Positions 33,629 through 43,048 are shown, counted from the stretch's first letter. The stretch: 64,000 nt of DNA from Bacteroidales bacterium (GCA_017400135.1 JAFPVJ010000017.1:62001-126000); one strand, 5' to 3'. Notes: generated by a model not told the origin, from the sequence alone. Made by a program: numbers and translations.

Positions 33629-34975
33629 ATGAAAGCGTATATCGAAGCTCACAAGGAGCGTTTTTTCGAAGAGTTGTTCTCGCTGCTGCGGATTCCGTCC
33701 GTCAGCGCGAAGAAGGAGCATAAACCCGATATGGTTCGCTGCGCGGATCGGCTGGTGGAACTGCTGCTGGAGGCCGGCGCCGACGAGGCGTACGTGTCCC
33801 CGAGCGACGGCAATCCCGTTGTCTATGGATCGAAGATCGTCGACCCGTCCTGGAAGACCGTCCTGGTCTACGGCCACTACGACGTCCAGCCGGCCGAGCC
33901 GTTGGAGAAATGGAATTCCGATCCCTTCGAGCCCGAGATCCACGACGGCGCGATCTGGGGTCGCGGCGCGAATGACGACAAGGGCCAACTGTTCATGCAC
34001 ATTAAGGCTTTTGAGTATCTGGTGCGCACGGGGCAGCTGCGGCACAACGTGAAATTCATGTTCGAAGGCGAGGAAGAGATCGGCAGTCCCAACCTGCCGG
34101 CCTGGATCCGTGCCCACAAGGACCTGCTGGGGGCTGATGTATGCCTGGTCTCCGACACGACGATGATTTCCGACAAGGTACCTTCGATCAACTGCGGCAT
34201 GCGCGGCATGGCGTACCTGGAAGTCAAGGTCACGGGGCCCAACAAAGACCTGCATTCCGGGCACTACGGGGGCGCGGTGGCCAATCCCATCACTACGCTC
34301 TGCGAGCTGATCGCTTCTCTGCACGACGCCGACGGGCGCGTGGCGATTCCGGGCTTCTACGATGATGTCGTGGAACTTTCGGCGGAGGACCGGGCCCAGC
34401 TGGCGCGGGCGCCGTTCGACCTGGATGAATACAAGGCTTTCCTGGATATCGCCGAGGTGAAAGGGGAGAAGGGCTATACCACGATGGAGCGCACCGGCAT
34501 ACGCCCCTGCCTGGACGTCTGCGGCATCTGGGGCGGCTACACCGGCGAGGGCGCCAAGACCGTCCTGCCCAGCGAGGCGCACGCCAAGGTATCGATGCGG
34601 CTTGTTCCGAACCAGGACAGCGCCCGCATCACTTCATTGTTCTGTGAACATTTGAAGCGCATCGCTCCGCCCTATGTCAAAGTGGAAGTCACGCCCTTCG
34701 AGGGCGGCGACGGATTCTTGATCCCGATTACGTCAGACGCCTTCCAGGCAGCTTCCCGCGCCATGGGGGAGGTCTACGGCATCGAGCCCGTGCCCAGCCG
34801 CGGCGGCGGCAGCATCGCCGTTCTCGCCGAGGTCCAGAAGATCCTCGGCATCGACCCGCTCCTGATGGGCTTCGGCCTGGAGCGCGACACCATCCATTCC
34901 CCGAACGAGAGCTACCTGCTGCGGCAGTTCTTCGCAGGGATGGAGTCCATCGCTTTGTTCTACAAGTATTTCTGA
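33629..34975 (+). CDS. M20 family dipeptidase
   Basis: I take the ATG 2 bases after the previous stop. The 448-residue cytoplasmic protein is an M20 di-zinc peptidase: GHYDVQP near residue 90 (first metal His and Asp), WGRGANDDKGQ (bridging Asp), EGEEEIGSPN (catalytic Glu pair), and a final HSPNES motif holding the last His. A dimerisation domain lies between (GPNKDLHSGHYGGAVANP). Members of this subgroup (CNDP- or PepV-like) hydrolyse dipeptides, some of them peptidoglycan-derived. Its stop and the stop of the convergent racemase gene form TGATCA with no spacer. Confidence 0.93.
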   Translation: MKAYIEAHKERFFEELFSLLRIPSVSAKKEHKPDMVRCADRLVELLLEAGADEAYVSPSDGNPVVYGSKIVDPSWKTVLVYGHYDVQPAEPLEKWNSDPFEPEIHDGAIWGRGANDDKGQLFMHIKAFEYLVRTGQLRHNVKFMFEGEEEIGSPNLPAWIRAHKDLLGADVCLVSDTTMISDKVPSINCGMRGMAYLEVKVTGPNKDLHSGHYGGAVANPITTLCELIASLHDADGRVAIPGFYDDVVELSAEDRAQLARAPFDLDEYKAFLDIAEVKGEKGYTTMERTGIRPCLDVCGIWGGYTGEGAKTVLPSEAHAKVSMRLVPNQDSARITSLFCEHLKRIAPPYVKVEVTPFEGGDGFLIPITSDAFQAASRAMGEVYGIEPVPSRGGGSIAVLAEVQKILGIDPLLMGFGLERDTIHSPNESYLLRQFFAGMESIALFYKYF

Positions 34976-35737
34976 TCAGTCGTACAGCTCCCGGATGCAG
35001 GCGTCAGCCAGCGCTTCGAGGGAAGAGATGCAGCCTTCGGCGGGGAGGCCCGTGTAGCCGTAGGCGATAGGGATCTCGGTGCAGGCGGCGACAATGGGAA
35101 TGTTGCGTACGGACCAGAGTTTCAGGCAGACGGCGCGCATCAGTGCGCCGGCTTCTTCGTAGCGGCCTGCCTTCACGGTATTGATCACTTCCTGGACATC
35201 GTTCTTCGTTTCTTCATCCGGCACGACGAAGGAATAACCGCTCCGGGCGGCGTTGTCCTGGAAGATGCCGGCCTTGATCGTTCCCAGGGTGGCTGTCAGC
35301 CAGGCGCCTTCGGGCGACCGCTCGCGGGCCGACCGCACCGTCTCGTCGATGATGTGGATCAGCGGCCGCCTCAGTGAATCCCGGAAATGGTCGATGTAGT
35401 AGTGGGCCGTGTTGCAGGTGACGCACAGGATGTCCGCGCCCCAATCGGTCAGCAACTCCAGTCCCGAGCGCAGCGCAGGCTCCGGATCCTCTCCGAAGCC
35501 GAAAATGAAATCGTTGCGGTTCGGCGTCTGGGGCTGGGAGAGCAGGATGACCCGGGGATGCTCCTGATCGACCGTCGCCGGTGCCTTGACGACCAGCAGA
35601 CGCATGAAGTCGGCCGAAGCCGCCGGGCCCAGACCGCCCAGCACGCCGAGGGTCTTGCCATTATACTTAGGCGTCTGCCCCGCCACGCCCAGGGAGAGCG
35701 CGAGAAGGGCAGACGCAAGGATCAGAAATCTTTTCAT
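34976..35737 (-). CDS. Exported aspartate/glutamate racemase-family protein
   Basis: The 253-residue product has a clear Sec signal (MKRFLILAS..., cut near VAGQ, residue 21) and then an Asp/Glu racemase domain: LGVLGGLGPAASADF, the first catalytic Cys 108 in TCNTAH, and the second Cys 219 in AACTEIP. Both Cys are present, so racemase activity is plausible. The family is normally cytoplasmic. Export of the broad-specificity members gives periplasmic D-amino acids. Position opposite a dipeptidase and VanX-like cluster suggests cell-wall amino acid turnover. It lies 10 bases downstream of kbl on the same strand. Confidence 0.85.
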   Translation of the reverse strand: MKRFLILASALLALSLGVAGQTPKYNGKTLGVLGGLGPAASADFMRLLVVKAPATVDQEHPRVILLSQPQTPNRNDFIFGFGEDPEPALRSGLELLTDWGADILCVTCNTAHYYIDHFRDSLRRPLIHIIDETVRSARERSPEGAWLTATLGTIKAGIFQDNAARSGYSFVVPDEETKNDVQEVINTVKAGRYEEAGALMRAVCLKLWSVRNIPIVAACTEIPIAYGYTGLPAEGCISSLEALADACIRELYD

Positions 35738-35747
35738 AAAGGCGGAA

Positions 35748-36935
<1,188 letters not shown>

Positions 36936-36964
36936 AATTGATTAAAGTTTTAGTTTCATCCTTA

Positions 36965-36993
36965 CAAAATTACTCAAAAATAGTGTATTTTTG
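36965..36993. promoter_or_regulatory. Divergent -7 boxes between kbl and threonine dehydrogenase
   Basis: Minus strand TAATTTTG (36972-36965) serves kbl and plus strand TATTTTTG (36986-36993) serves the dehydrogenase gene. Both are exact TAnnTTTG matches in a 78-base AT-rich gap. The overlap of the two promoter regions would allow joint control of threonine breakdown. Confidence 0.55.
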
Positions 36994-37013
36994 TATGCTT
37001 TATTGCTCATTTG

Positions 37014-37973
37014 ATGATGAAAAATATTTTAGTGATCGGTTCCACCGGCCAGATCGGTTCCGAACTGACTATGATTCTTCGCAAAACCCATCCTGAAGGA
37101 ACCGTCGTCGCGGGTTACATTCCCGGAGCGGAGCCCAAGGGTGAGTTGCTCGAGAGCGGCCCCTCCGAAGTGGCGGACGTCCGCAACGGGCAGCAACTCT
37201 CCGACATCGTCGGGAAGTATCGCATCGATACGATTTACAACCTGGCCGCCCTGCTTTCCGCCGTCGCGGAGCGCAAGCCCCTGATGGCCTGGGACATCCA
37301 GATGAACGGCCTCCTGAACATCCTGGAGGTCGCCCGGGAAAATGGTTGCGCCGTGTTCACGCCGAGTTCCATCGGTTCCTTCGGTCCCTCTACTCCCAAG
37401 ACGGATACCCCCCAGGATACGATCCAGCGTCCGACGTCGATGTACGGCGTCACCAAGGTTGCGACCGAGCTCCTGAGCGACTATTATCACAGCAAATATG
37501 GCCTGGATACGCGTTCCGTGCGCTTCCCGGGCCTTATTTCTTATACGACCCTGCCCGGCGGCGGCACGACCGATTATGCCGTGGAAATCTATTACGCGGC
37601 GGTGAAAGGCGAGGAGTTCGTCTGTCCGATCGCAGCGGGTACGTTCATGGACATGATGTATATGCCCGATGCGCTCCGGGCCGCCATCGAAATCATGGAG
37701 GCGGATCCCGCGCGTCTGATTCACCGCAATTCCTTCAACATCGCTTCGATGAGCTTCGATCCCGAGATTCTGGCCGCTGCCATCAGAAAGGAGATCCCGG
37801 ATTTCAAGATGCGTTATGAGGTCGATCCCGTGCGGGAGGCCATCGCCCAGAGCTGGCCGGACCGGATGGACGACAGCTGTGCCCGTGCCGAGTGGGGCTG
37901 GGCTCCGCGCTACGACCTCGAGACGATGACGAAAGATATGATTGTCAACCTGAAAAAGAAATTGCAGCCATGA
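37014..37973 (+). CDS. tdh: L-threonine 3-dehydrogenase, SDR (epimerase-like) type
   Basis: I take the ATG at 37014 (the next ATG follows directly; a TTG precedes). The 319-residue protein is an extended SDR: GSTGQIG near residue 8 for NAD, NLAALLSAVAE near 74, catalytic Tyr and Lys in MYGVTKVATE near 140, and RFPGLISY. These match the UDP-galactose epimerase-like threonine dehydrogenases of Bacteroidota and animals rather than the zinc-dependent Tdh. It oxidises L-threonine to 2-amino-3-ketobutyrate, the substrate of the divergently encoded Kbl. Its last 4 bases overlap the start of the mutase gene. Confidence 0.88.
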   Translation: MMKNILVIGSTGQIGSELTMILRKTHPEGTVVAGYIPGAEPKGELLESGPSEVADVRNGQQLSDIVGKYRIDTIYNLAALLSAVAERKPLMAWDIQMNGLLNILEVARENGCAVFTPSSIGSFGPSTPKTDTPQDTIQRPTSMYGVTKVATELLSDYYHSKYGLDTRSVRFPGLISYTTLPGGGTTDYAVEIYYAAVKGEEFVCPIAAGTFMDMMYMPDALRAAIEIMEADPARLIHRNSFNIASMSFDPEILAAAIRKEIPDFKMRYEVDPVREAIAQSWPDRMDDSCARAEWGWAPRYDLETMTKDMIVNLKKKLQP

Positions 37974-39385
37974 CCCTGATCAAGTCGATCTCCGGCATCA
38001 GAGGAACGATCGGCGGCCGGCCCGGCGAGGGCTTGTCGCCGATTGACATAGTTAAGTTTACCTATGCGTATTGCGCGAAGCTGCGCGAGCGCAGGCCCCA
38101 CCCGGACGGCGCCCGCTACAAGGTGGTCGTCGGCAAGGATGCGCGCCTCAGCGGCGAGATGGTGGAGCAGTTGGTCTGCGGCACGCTGGTCGCTTGCGGC
38201 GTAGATGTAGTGAAGGCCGGATTCGCATCGACTCCTACGACGGAGATGGCGGTTGTTTTCGCCGGGGCGGATGGCGGTATCATCTTGACCGCTTCTCACA
38301 ATCCGAAGCAATGGAATGCGCTCAAGCTCCTGAACGAACGGGGTGAGTTCCTCAATGCTGCGGAAGGCCAGGCCATCCTGGACTGCGCCGAAAGCGGCGA
38401 ATTCGACTTCGCGCCCGTAGAGGAACTGGGCCGCATCACGGAGCATGACTTTACGGAAGAGCATCTGGATGCCGTGCTGGCGTTGGAAGATGTCGACGCG
38501 GATGCGATCCGTGCCGCCGGTTTCAAGGTGGTCGTGGATGCGGTCAACAGCGTCGGCGGTCTGATCATGCCGCGTCTGCTGGAGCGCCTGGGCGTGGAAT
38601 GCATCCGGCTCAATTGCGAGCCTACGGGTGATTTCGCCCATAATCCGGAACCGCTTCCGGCGAATCTGAAGGAACTCAGCGAAACGGTCATCCGTGAGCG
38701 GGCGGACCTGGGTGTGTCGGTCGATCCTGATGTGGACCGTCTTGCCCTGATCTGCGAGGACGGAGAACCTTTCGTCGAAGAGAATACGCTGGTCGCCGTA
38801 GCTGACTATCTTCTGGAACGTGCCGCGGAGCGGGGTGTGAAGCCTTTGCGGACCGTGTCCAACCTTTCATCCAGCCGTGGCCTGCGCGATGTGACGGAGC
38901 GTCACGGCGGTGAGTATTTCGCCGCTGCTGTGGGAGAGGTCAACGTCACCACCAAGATGCACGAGGTCGGCGCTCTGATCGGCGGCGAAGGGAACGGCGG
39001 CGTCATCTATCCTGCCATCCACTACGGCCGTGACGCGATGGTGGGCGTGGCGCTCTTCCTGAGCAGCCTGGCTCGTAAGCGCGTGACAGTCTCTGCACTG
39101 AAAGCTTCGTTGCCGCAGTATGCGATTGTCAAGAACCGCATCGACCTTTCCGATCCTGCTCTGATCGACCGCATCCTGAAGGCGATGAAGGAGCACTATG
39201 CTGCGGAGAAGATCAACGACATCGACGGGGTGAAGATCGATTTTGAAGCGACCCGCCGCTGGGTCCACTTGCGCCGTTCCAATACCGAACCTATCATCCG
39301 TATCTATGCCGAGGCCCCGACCGTCTCGGAGGCCGAGGCGCTTGCGGCTGAAGTCAAAGCGTTGTCACAGAAGATCATAGGCTGA
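37970..39385 (+). CDS. Phosphohexose mutase (GlmM/phosphomannomutase family)
   Basis: I choose the ATG that overlaps the previous stop (ATGA); the 471-residue product then starts directly with the SGIRGT loop. Four domain landmarks are visible: catalytic Ser in TASHNPKQWNALK, the metal loop DPDVDRLAL, the sugar loop GGEGNGG, and the phosphate loop RRSNTEPIIR. The length and the EGNGG loop fit GlmM-like or bifunctional phosphomannomutase/phosphoglucomutase. I cannot choose the exact substrate. Followed with a 1-base overlap by a NamZ-like muramidase, so a role in amino-sugar or wall-sugar metabolism is likely. Confidence 0.88.
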   Translation: MTLIKSISGIRGTIGGRPGEGLSPIDIVKFTYAYCAKLRERRPHPDGARYKVVVGKDARLSGEMVEQLVCGTLVACGVDVVKAGFASTPTTEMAVVFAGADGGIILTASHNPKQWNALKLLNERGEFLNAAEGQAILDCAESGEFDFAPVEELGRITEHDFTEEHLDAVLALEDVDADAIRAAGFKVVVDAVNSVGGLIMPRLLERLGVECIRLNCEPTGDFAHNPEPLPANLKELSETVIRERADLGVSVDPDVDRLALICEDGEPFVEENTLVAVADYLLERAAERGVKPLRTVSNLSSSRGLRDVTERHGGEYFAAAVGEVNVTTKMHEVGALIGGEGNGGVIYPAIHYGRDAMVGVALFLSSLARKRVTVSALKASLPQYAIVKNRIDLSDPALIDRILKAMKEHYAAEKINDIDGVKIDFEATRRWVHLRRSNTEPIIRIYAEAPTVSEAEALAAEVKALSQKIIG

Positions 39386-40449
39386 TGTTTTCCTTCCGGA
39401 CCACCCCGATCGGGGACCAGTTGGACAAGGCGCTGCGCGATGGCCGCGTCGGCGTGTTCAGCACCCAGAACAGCTGGGATGTGTCGGCGGACCGCTACCT
39501 CTCGGACCTGTTCCGCGAGCGGGGCAACCTGGCCGCCCGTTTCGTACCCAGGGAGACCGAGTTGACACCCGGCACCAACCATATCGAGTTCGATCCGGAA
39601 CAGTTGCAAGGCCTTTCCGCCGTGGTGGTGGAGATCCAGGACGTCGGTTCCCGTTATTTCAATTACACGCGTGACGTGCTGCGGCTGATGTCTGTGCTGG
39701 CCGGGATGGAGGAGGCGCCCGCCTTGTATGTAGTGGACCATGTCAATCCCGCCGGTCGTGTCGTGGAAGGGACCATCCCGGTGGTGGATTCCGATCCCTG
39801 GACGCCGCGGGTCGCGCATCGGCACGGTCTCACGCTGGGCGAGCTGTGCCATTTGTATTATAACGAGATCGGCGCCCGGTTCGCCCTGCACATCGTTTCT
39901 GCGCTGGCAGGGGAGTCCAACAAAGTCCTCCTGCCCTGGACCATCGCGCCGGCCTCCGACATCCCGGGGATGTTCACCTGCCTGATGTACAGCGGGGGAG
40001 CGCTCTGGAACAACACGACCGTCACGCCCGCCATCGGCACGGCGCGTCCCTACGAGTATGTCGGCGCTCCGTTCGTCAAGACGGCGGACATCCCGACCCT
40101 GCCTTCGCCCGAAGGCGTGATGCTGCGCCCCTGCAATTTCACTCCGTCCGCAGGTCGTTATGCCGGCGAAAAGTGTTTCGGCTTCCAGATCATGCTGGGT
40201 CCGGGGGCCGAGTACCATTCGTTCCTGCATACGGTGCTGCTGATGCGCTGCTTCCGGGCCCGCTATTCGCAGTTTGAGTTCGAGGATCTGTTCTGGCGCA
40301 AACTGGCGGATCCGGTGGTGGAGGCGTACCTGAAGGAGGAGATCACCTTCGACGTGGTGCAGGAGCATGTCAAGCTGGAAGAGCAGAAGTGGATTCGGAA
40401 GGCCAAGCGCTACTGTTTGTACGACGACGCCCCTTATCGCATGAAATAA
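39385..40449 (+). CDS. NamZ-like protein (DUF1343; exo-beta-N-acetylmuramidase family, GH171)
   Basis: The 354-residue product shares the DUF1343/NamZ landmarks in order: VVVEIQDVGSRYFNY near 89, the VVDHVNPAGRVVEG segment near 114, HRHGLTLGELCHLYYN, LPWTIAPASDIPG, and GTARPYEYVGAPFV. NamZ removes N-acetylmuramic acid from the non-reducing end of glycan fragments in wall recycling. Typical NamZ proteins are longer and exported; this one has no signal peptide and lacks the usual front strand, so it may act on imported fragments. The start overlaps the mutase stop by one base (TGATG). Confidence 0.8.
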   Translation: MFSFRTTPIGDQLDKALRDGRVGVFSTQNSWDVSADRYLSDLFRERGNLAARFVPRETELTPGTNHIEFDPEQLQGLSAVVVEIQDVGSRYFNYTRDVLRLMSVLAGMEEAPALYVVDHVNPAGRVVEGTIPVVDSDPWTPRVAHRHGLTLGELCHLYYNEIGARFALHIVSALAGESNKVLLPWTIAPASDIPGMFTCLMYSGGALWNNTTVTPAIGTARPYEYVGAPFVKTADIPTLPSPEGVMLRPCNFTPSAGRYAGEKCFGFQIMLGPGAEYHSFLHTVLLMRCFRARYSQFEFEDLFWRKLADPVVEAYLKEEITFDVVQEHVKLEEQKWIRKAKRYCLYDDAPYRMK

Positions 40450-40480
40450 TTTGTTTTACAATTTTTTATTGCTATATTTG
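40450..40480 (+). promoter_or_regulatory. Promoter of rpmE2 (complete -33/-7 pair)
   Basis: TTTG at 40450-40453 and TATATTTG at 40473-40480 are separated by 19 bases, an exact match to the Bacteroides consensus. The -7 box ends 36 bases before the ATG at 40517. One of the two cleanest promoters in the window. Confidence 0.8.
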
Positions 40481-40516
40481 CGCCCACTTTTTGTACAAAT
40501 AGTAATAATTAACACG

Positions 40517-40768
40517 ATGAAAAAAGGAATCCATCCCGAAACCTACCGTCTTGTAGCTTTCAAGGATATGTCAAACGAGGACGTGTTCATCACCCGCTCC
40601 TGCGCCACCACCAAGGAGACCCTGATGGTCGACGGCGTCGAGTATCCCCTCGTGAAGGTCGAGATTTCCAACACCTCTCATCCCTTCTACACTGGCAAGG
40701 TCAAGATCGTTGACACCGCCGGCCGCGTTGACAAGTTCTACCAGAGATACAAGAACCGCCAGAAATAA
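40517..40768 (+). CDS. rpmE2: 50S ribosomal protein L31 type B
   Basis: The 83-residue protein starts MKKGIHPETY and continues VAFKDMSNEDVFITRS, SNTSHPFYTGK and DTAGRVDKFYQRY, all standard for L31. It lacks the CxxC zinc pairs of type A L31, so it is the zinc-independent type B form, which is the normal form in many Bacteroidota. It has its own consensus promoter and is followed by a strong terminator, so it is a single-gene transcript. Confidence 0.97.
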   Translation: MKKGIHPETYRLVAFKDMSNEDVFITRSCATTKETLMVDGVEYPLVKVEISNTSHPFYTGKVKIVDTAGRVDKFYQRYKNRQK

Positions 40769-40791
40769 TTTCTCGTGCGGCAACGATAGTG

Positions 40792-40825
40792 AAAATCCCG
40801 GACTCGGATGTCCGGGATTTTTTTT
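40792..40825 (+). terminator. Intrinsic terminator after rpmE2
   Basis: The stem AAAATCCCGGAC (40792-40803) pairs with GTCCGGGATTTT (40810-40821) around a 6-base loop and runs into eight T. The end of the T tract merges with the -7 box TATCTTTG (40825-40832) of the next gene. Confidence 0.9.
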
Positions 40826-40854
40826 ATCTTTGGACAACCATTAACGTTTTTACC

Positions 40855-41898
40855 ATGGAGATCAAGAAAACCTTGTGGGGCAAGTCGCCCTGCGGACAAG
40901 ACATTTGGAAATATACGATGATCAATGCTTCCGGCGCGTACGTGGAGCTGGGCTCGGTCGGCGCCGCGATCGTGGGAGTATATGTCCCGGACCGGGAGGG
41001 CAAGCTGACGAATGTCGTGCTGAGCTATCCGGATGCGGCGTCCTATTTCGCCGACGGCCCCTGCGCCGGCAAGTGCCCGGGACGTTACGCCAACCGCATC
41101 GCGCGGGGTCATTTCACCCTGGACGGCAAGGAATATACATTACCCGTCAATAATGCCGAGAACCACCTTCACGGCGGTCCCGAGGGCTTCCAGAACAAGG
41201 TGTGGGAGAGCCGCATCGTGGAGGACGGTGTCGAGTTCATGTATTTCTCCGAGGATGGGGAGGCCGGCTATCCCGGCAATCTCAAGGTCGTGGCGCATTA
41301 TCGCTGGACTGAAGAGAATGAACTGGAGCTTGCCTTCACGGCCGAGTGCGACGCGGCGACGGTCGTGAACCTCACGAACCACGTCTATTTCAACCTGAAG
41401 GGAGAAGGGAGTGCGCTGGACCATGAACTGCGGCTCAATGCTTCGGAGTATCTGCCGACTTATCCGGACCTGATTCCGGTCGGAGACAGCGAGCCCGTGG
41501 CGGGGACACCGATGGATTTCGTGGTCGCCAAGCCGCTGGGCCGCGACATCAAGGCCCCGTTCCCGGCGCTGGAGTATGGCAAGGGCTATGACAACTGTTT
41601 CGTGATCGACGGGGCGATGCCCGGGCAGATCCAGCTGGCCGCCGAACTGTACAGTCCGGATTCCGGCCGCCTGTTGGAGGTCCATACGACCCAGCCGGGC
41701 GTGCAGATCTATACCGGCAACTGGCTCGAGGGCTGCCCGGCGGGACCCGACGGGCGTGCCTGGCACGACTACGACGCCGTCGCGATCGAATGCCAGCACT
41801 ATCCCGACTCGCCCAACCACCCGGACTACCCGACGACGGTCCTTCGTCCCGGCGAAGTCTTCGCCGAGTCCATTATCTGGGCCTTCAAAGTGAAATAG
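40855..41898 (+). CDS. galM: Aldose 1-epimerase (galactose mutarotase)
   Basis: I use the ATG at 40855, 22 bases after a TATCTTTG box; longer versions would start inside the terminator. The 347-residue cytoplasmic protein has the family motifs: GRYANRIARGHF near 84, NAENHLHGG (first catalytic His), NLTNHVYFNL (second His), YDNCFVID near 245, and the catalytic Glu in AIECQHYPDSPNHP near the C-terminus. It interconverts alpha and beta anomers of glucose or galactose. The TIM-barrel GH genes elsewhere in the window would feed it. It is followed by an unusual set of nested palindromes. Confidence 0.93.
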   Translation: MEIKKTLWGKSPCGQDIWKYTMINASGAYVELGSVGAAIVGVYVPDREGKLTNVVLSYPDAASYFADGPCAGKCPGRYANRIARGHFTLDGKEYTLPVNNAENHLHGGPEGFQNKVWESRIVEDGVEFMYFSEDGEAGYPGNLKVVAHYRWTEENELELAFTAECDAATVVNLTNHVYFNLKGEGSALDHELRLNASEYLPTYPDLIPVGDSEPVAGTPMDFVVAKPLGRDIKAPFPALEYGKGYDNCFVIDGAMPGQIQLAAELYSPDSGRLLEVHTTQPGVQIYTGNWLEGCPAGPDGRAWHDYDAVAIECQHYPDSPNHPDYPTTVLRPGEVFAESIIWAFKVK

Positions 41899-41914
41899 GT
41901 ACAAAACGATGGAT

Positions 41915-41974
41915 AGCCCGAAGGGCTGGGGAGTTTGAGGGGCATGCCCTTCAATGGGGTCCATGACCCCCAGC
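41915..41974. repeat. Nested palindromes, possible alternative RNA structures
   Basis: Four stems can be read: AGCCC(GAA)GGGCT at 41915-41927; TTGAGGGGCATGCCCTTCAA near 41934-41954 (one wobble pair); GGGGTC(CAT)GACCCC at 41956-41970; and an outer stem GCTGGGG (41925-41931) with CCCCAGC (41968-41974). The outer stem competes with the first and third hairpins, so two mutually exclusive folds exist. It lies between galM and the shared terminator. Confidence 0.6.
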
Positions 41975-41977
41975 ATC

Positions 41978-42014
41978 GCAAAAAAGCAACGCCGAAACTC
42001 GGCGTTGCTTTTTT
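41978..42014. terminator. Bidirectional terminator between galM and tRNA-Phe
   Basis: The stem GCAACGCCGA (41986-41995) pairs with TCGGCGTTGC (41999-42008) around AAC, flanked by six A on the left and six T on the right. It serves galM on the plus strand and the tRNA on the minus strand. Confidence 0.88.
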
Positions 42015-42015
42015 G

Positions 42016-42088
42016 TGGTGCTGGTAGGAGTTGAACCGACGACACATGGATTTTCAGTCCATTGCTCTACCACCTGAGCTACAGCACC
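42016..42088 (-). tRNA. tRNA-Phe (GAA)
   Basis: On the minus strand the 73-base cloverleaf has acceptor GGTGCTG with CAGCACC, D-arm GCTCAGGTGGTAGAGC, anticodon stem ATGGA/TCCAT around CTGAAAA (anticodon GAA), T-arm with GGTTCAACTCC, and discriminator A. CCA is not encoded. Confidence 0.95.
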
Positions 42089-42159
42089 CCGTTGGGATTG
42101 CAAAGGTAGATATTTTTCTTGAAAGTCCAAATTTATTTCAAGTTTTTTCGGGAAAAGCA

Positions 42160-42167
42160 TAACTTTG
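42160..42167 (+). promoter_or_regulatory. -7 box at the GNAT-YgjP gene
   Basis: TAACTTTG matches TAnnTTTG exactly and ends 5 bases before the ATG at 42173. Transcription would then begin at or within a few bases of the start codon, unless the true start is the in-frame ATG at 42185. Confidence 0.45.
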
Positions 42168-42172
42168 GCGAA

Positions 42173-43045
42173 ATGAATCCTCCCATGCCGGAAGCTGCTT
42201 CCAGACAGGTCAGACACACGAAGAAGCGTGATATTCCGAGGCTTATGCTGCTTTTCGCACAGGCCCGGCAAACCATGCGCGCCGACGGCAACCTCTCGCA
42301 GTGGGCAGGCGATTATCCCAACGAAGAATCCATCCTGCGCGACATGGCGCGCAAGGTCAGTTATGTGATCGAGGAGGACGGAAAAGTTATCGGCACTTTC
42401 GCCTTCATTCCCGGCGTCGAGCCGACCTACCGGCGCATTTACCGCGGTCGCTGGCTGGACAAGGATACGCCCTACGGCACCATTCACCGCATCGCGGGGG
42501 ATCCGGCCGGCACGGGGATCTTTGCCACCTGCCTGGACTGGTGCTGGGAGCGCCTTCCCAACATCCGCATCGACACGCACCGGGACAACCGCATCATGCA
42601 GGCGCTGCTGAGCAAGCACGGGTTCAGCTATTGCGGCATCATCTATCTCGCGGACGGGGCGGAGCGGCTGGCCTTCCAGCGAATGGCCGACGTCGAGCGC
42701 CTGCGCAAGGACGCCAAGCTACTCCTGCCGGCCCGCTGCCGCGCCCTGGCGGAACGTTATGGATTCACGCTGAACAAGGTCTTCGTCAAGCACAACCGCT
42801 CCAACTGGGGCAGCTGCTCCGCAAAGGGAAACGTCAACCTGAACCTCAACCTGGTGCGCATCCCAGCCGAGCTGCGCGACTACGTCATCCTCCACGAACT
42901 CTGTCACCTGCGGTATATGAACCACGGCGAGGAATTCCACCGCCTGCTGGAAGCGATGTGCACCGACCTCCTGGGGGACAGTCTCCCCGACCGTCCCCTC
43001 CACGTCGCTTTCCGCCGCTGTCTCCGCGGCTACTGGCTGGTCTGA
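42173..43045 (+). CDS. GNAT acetyltransferase-YgjP-type metallopeptidase fusion
   Basis: The 290-residue protein reads as two families joined. Residues about 10-172 are a GNAT N-acetyltransferase (RHTKKRDIPRLMLLF, VIEEDGKVIGTFAFI, GTIHRIAGD, RIDTHRDNRIMQALLSKHGF, CGIIYL). Residues about 173-290 are a YgjP/DUF45 (M48-related) zinc peptidase with RSNWGSCSAKGNVNLN, HELCH (His 241, Glu 242, His 245) and a third ligand His 251 in MNHGEEF. Both catalytic sets look complete. The stand-alone peptidase is often linked to type I restriction genes; the acetyltransferase partner is new to me. The start could also be the ATG at 42185. No signal peptide. Confidence 0.88.
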   Translation: MNPPMPEAASRQVRHTKKRDIPRLMLLFAQARQTMRADGNLSQWAGDYPNEESILRDMARKVSYVIEEDGKVIGTFAFIPGVEPTYRRIYRGRWLDKDTPYGTIHRIAGDPAGTGIFATCLDWCWERLPNIRIDTHRDNRIMQALLSKHGFSYCGIIYLADGAERLAFQRMADVERLRKDAKLLLPARCRALAERYGFTLNKVFVKHNRSNWGSCSAKGNVNLNLNLVRIPAELRDYVILHELCHLRYMNHGEEFHRLLEAMCTDLLGDSLPDRPLHVAFRRCLRGYWLV

Positions 43046-43048
43046 TGT

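Noticed and set aside
41140-42619. Minus-strand open frames running through the galM 3' region and tRNA-Phe
   Set aside because: They cross a tRNA, a terminator and galM, and show no recognisable protein features.
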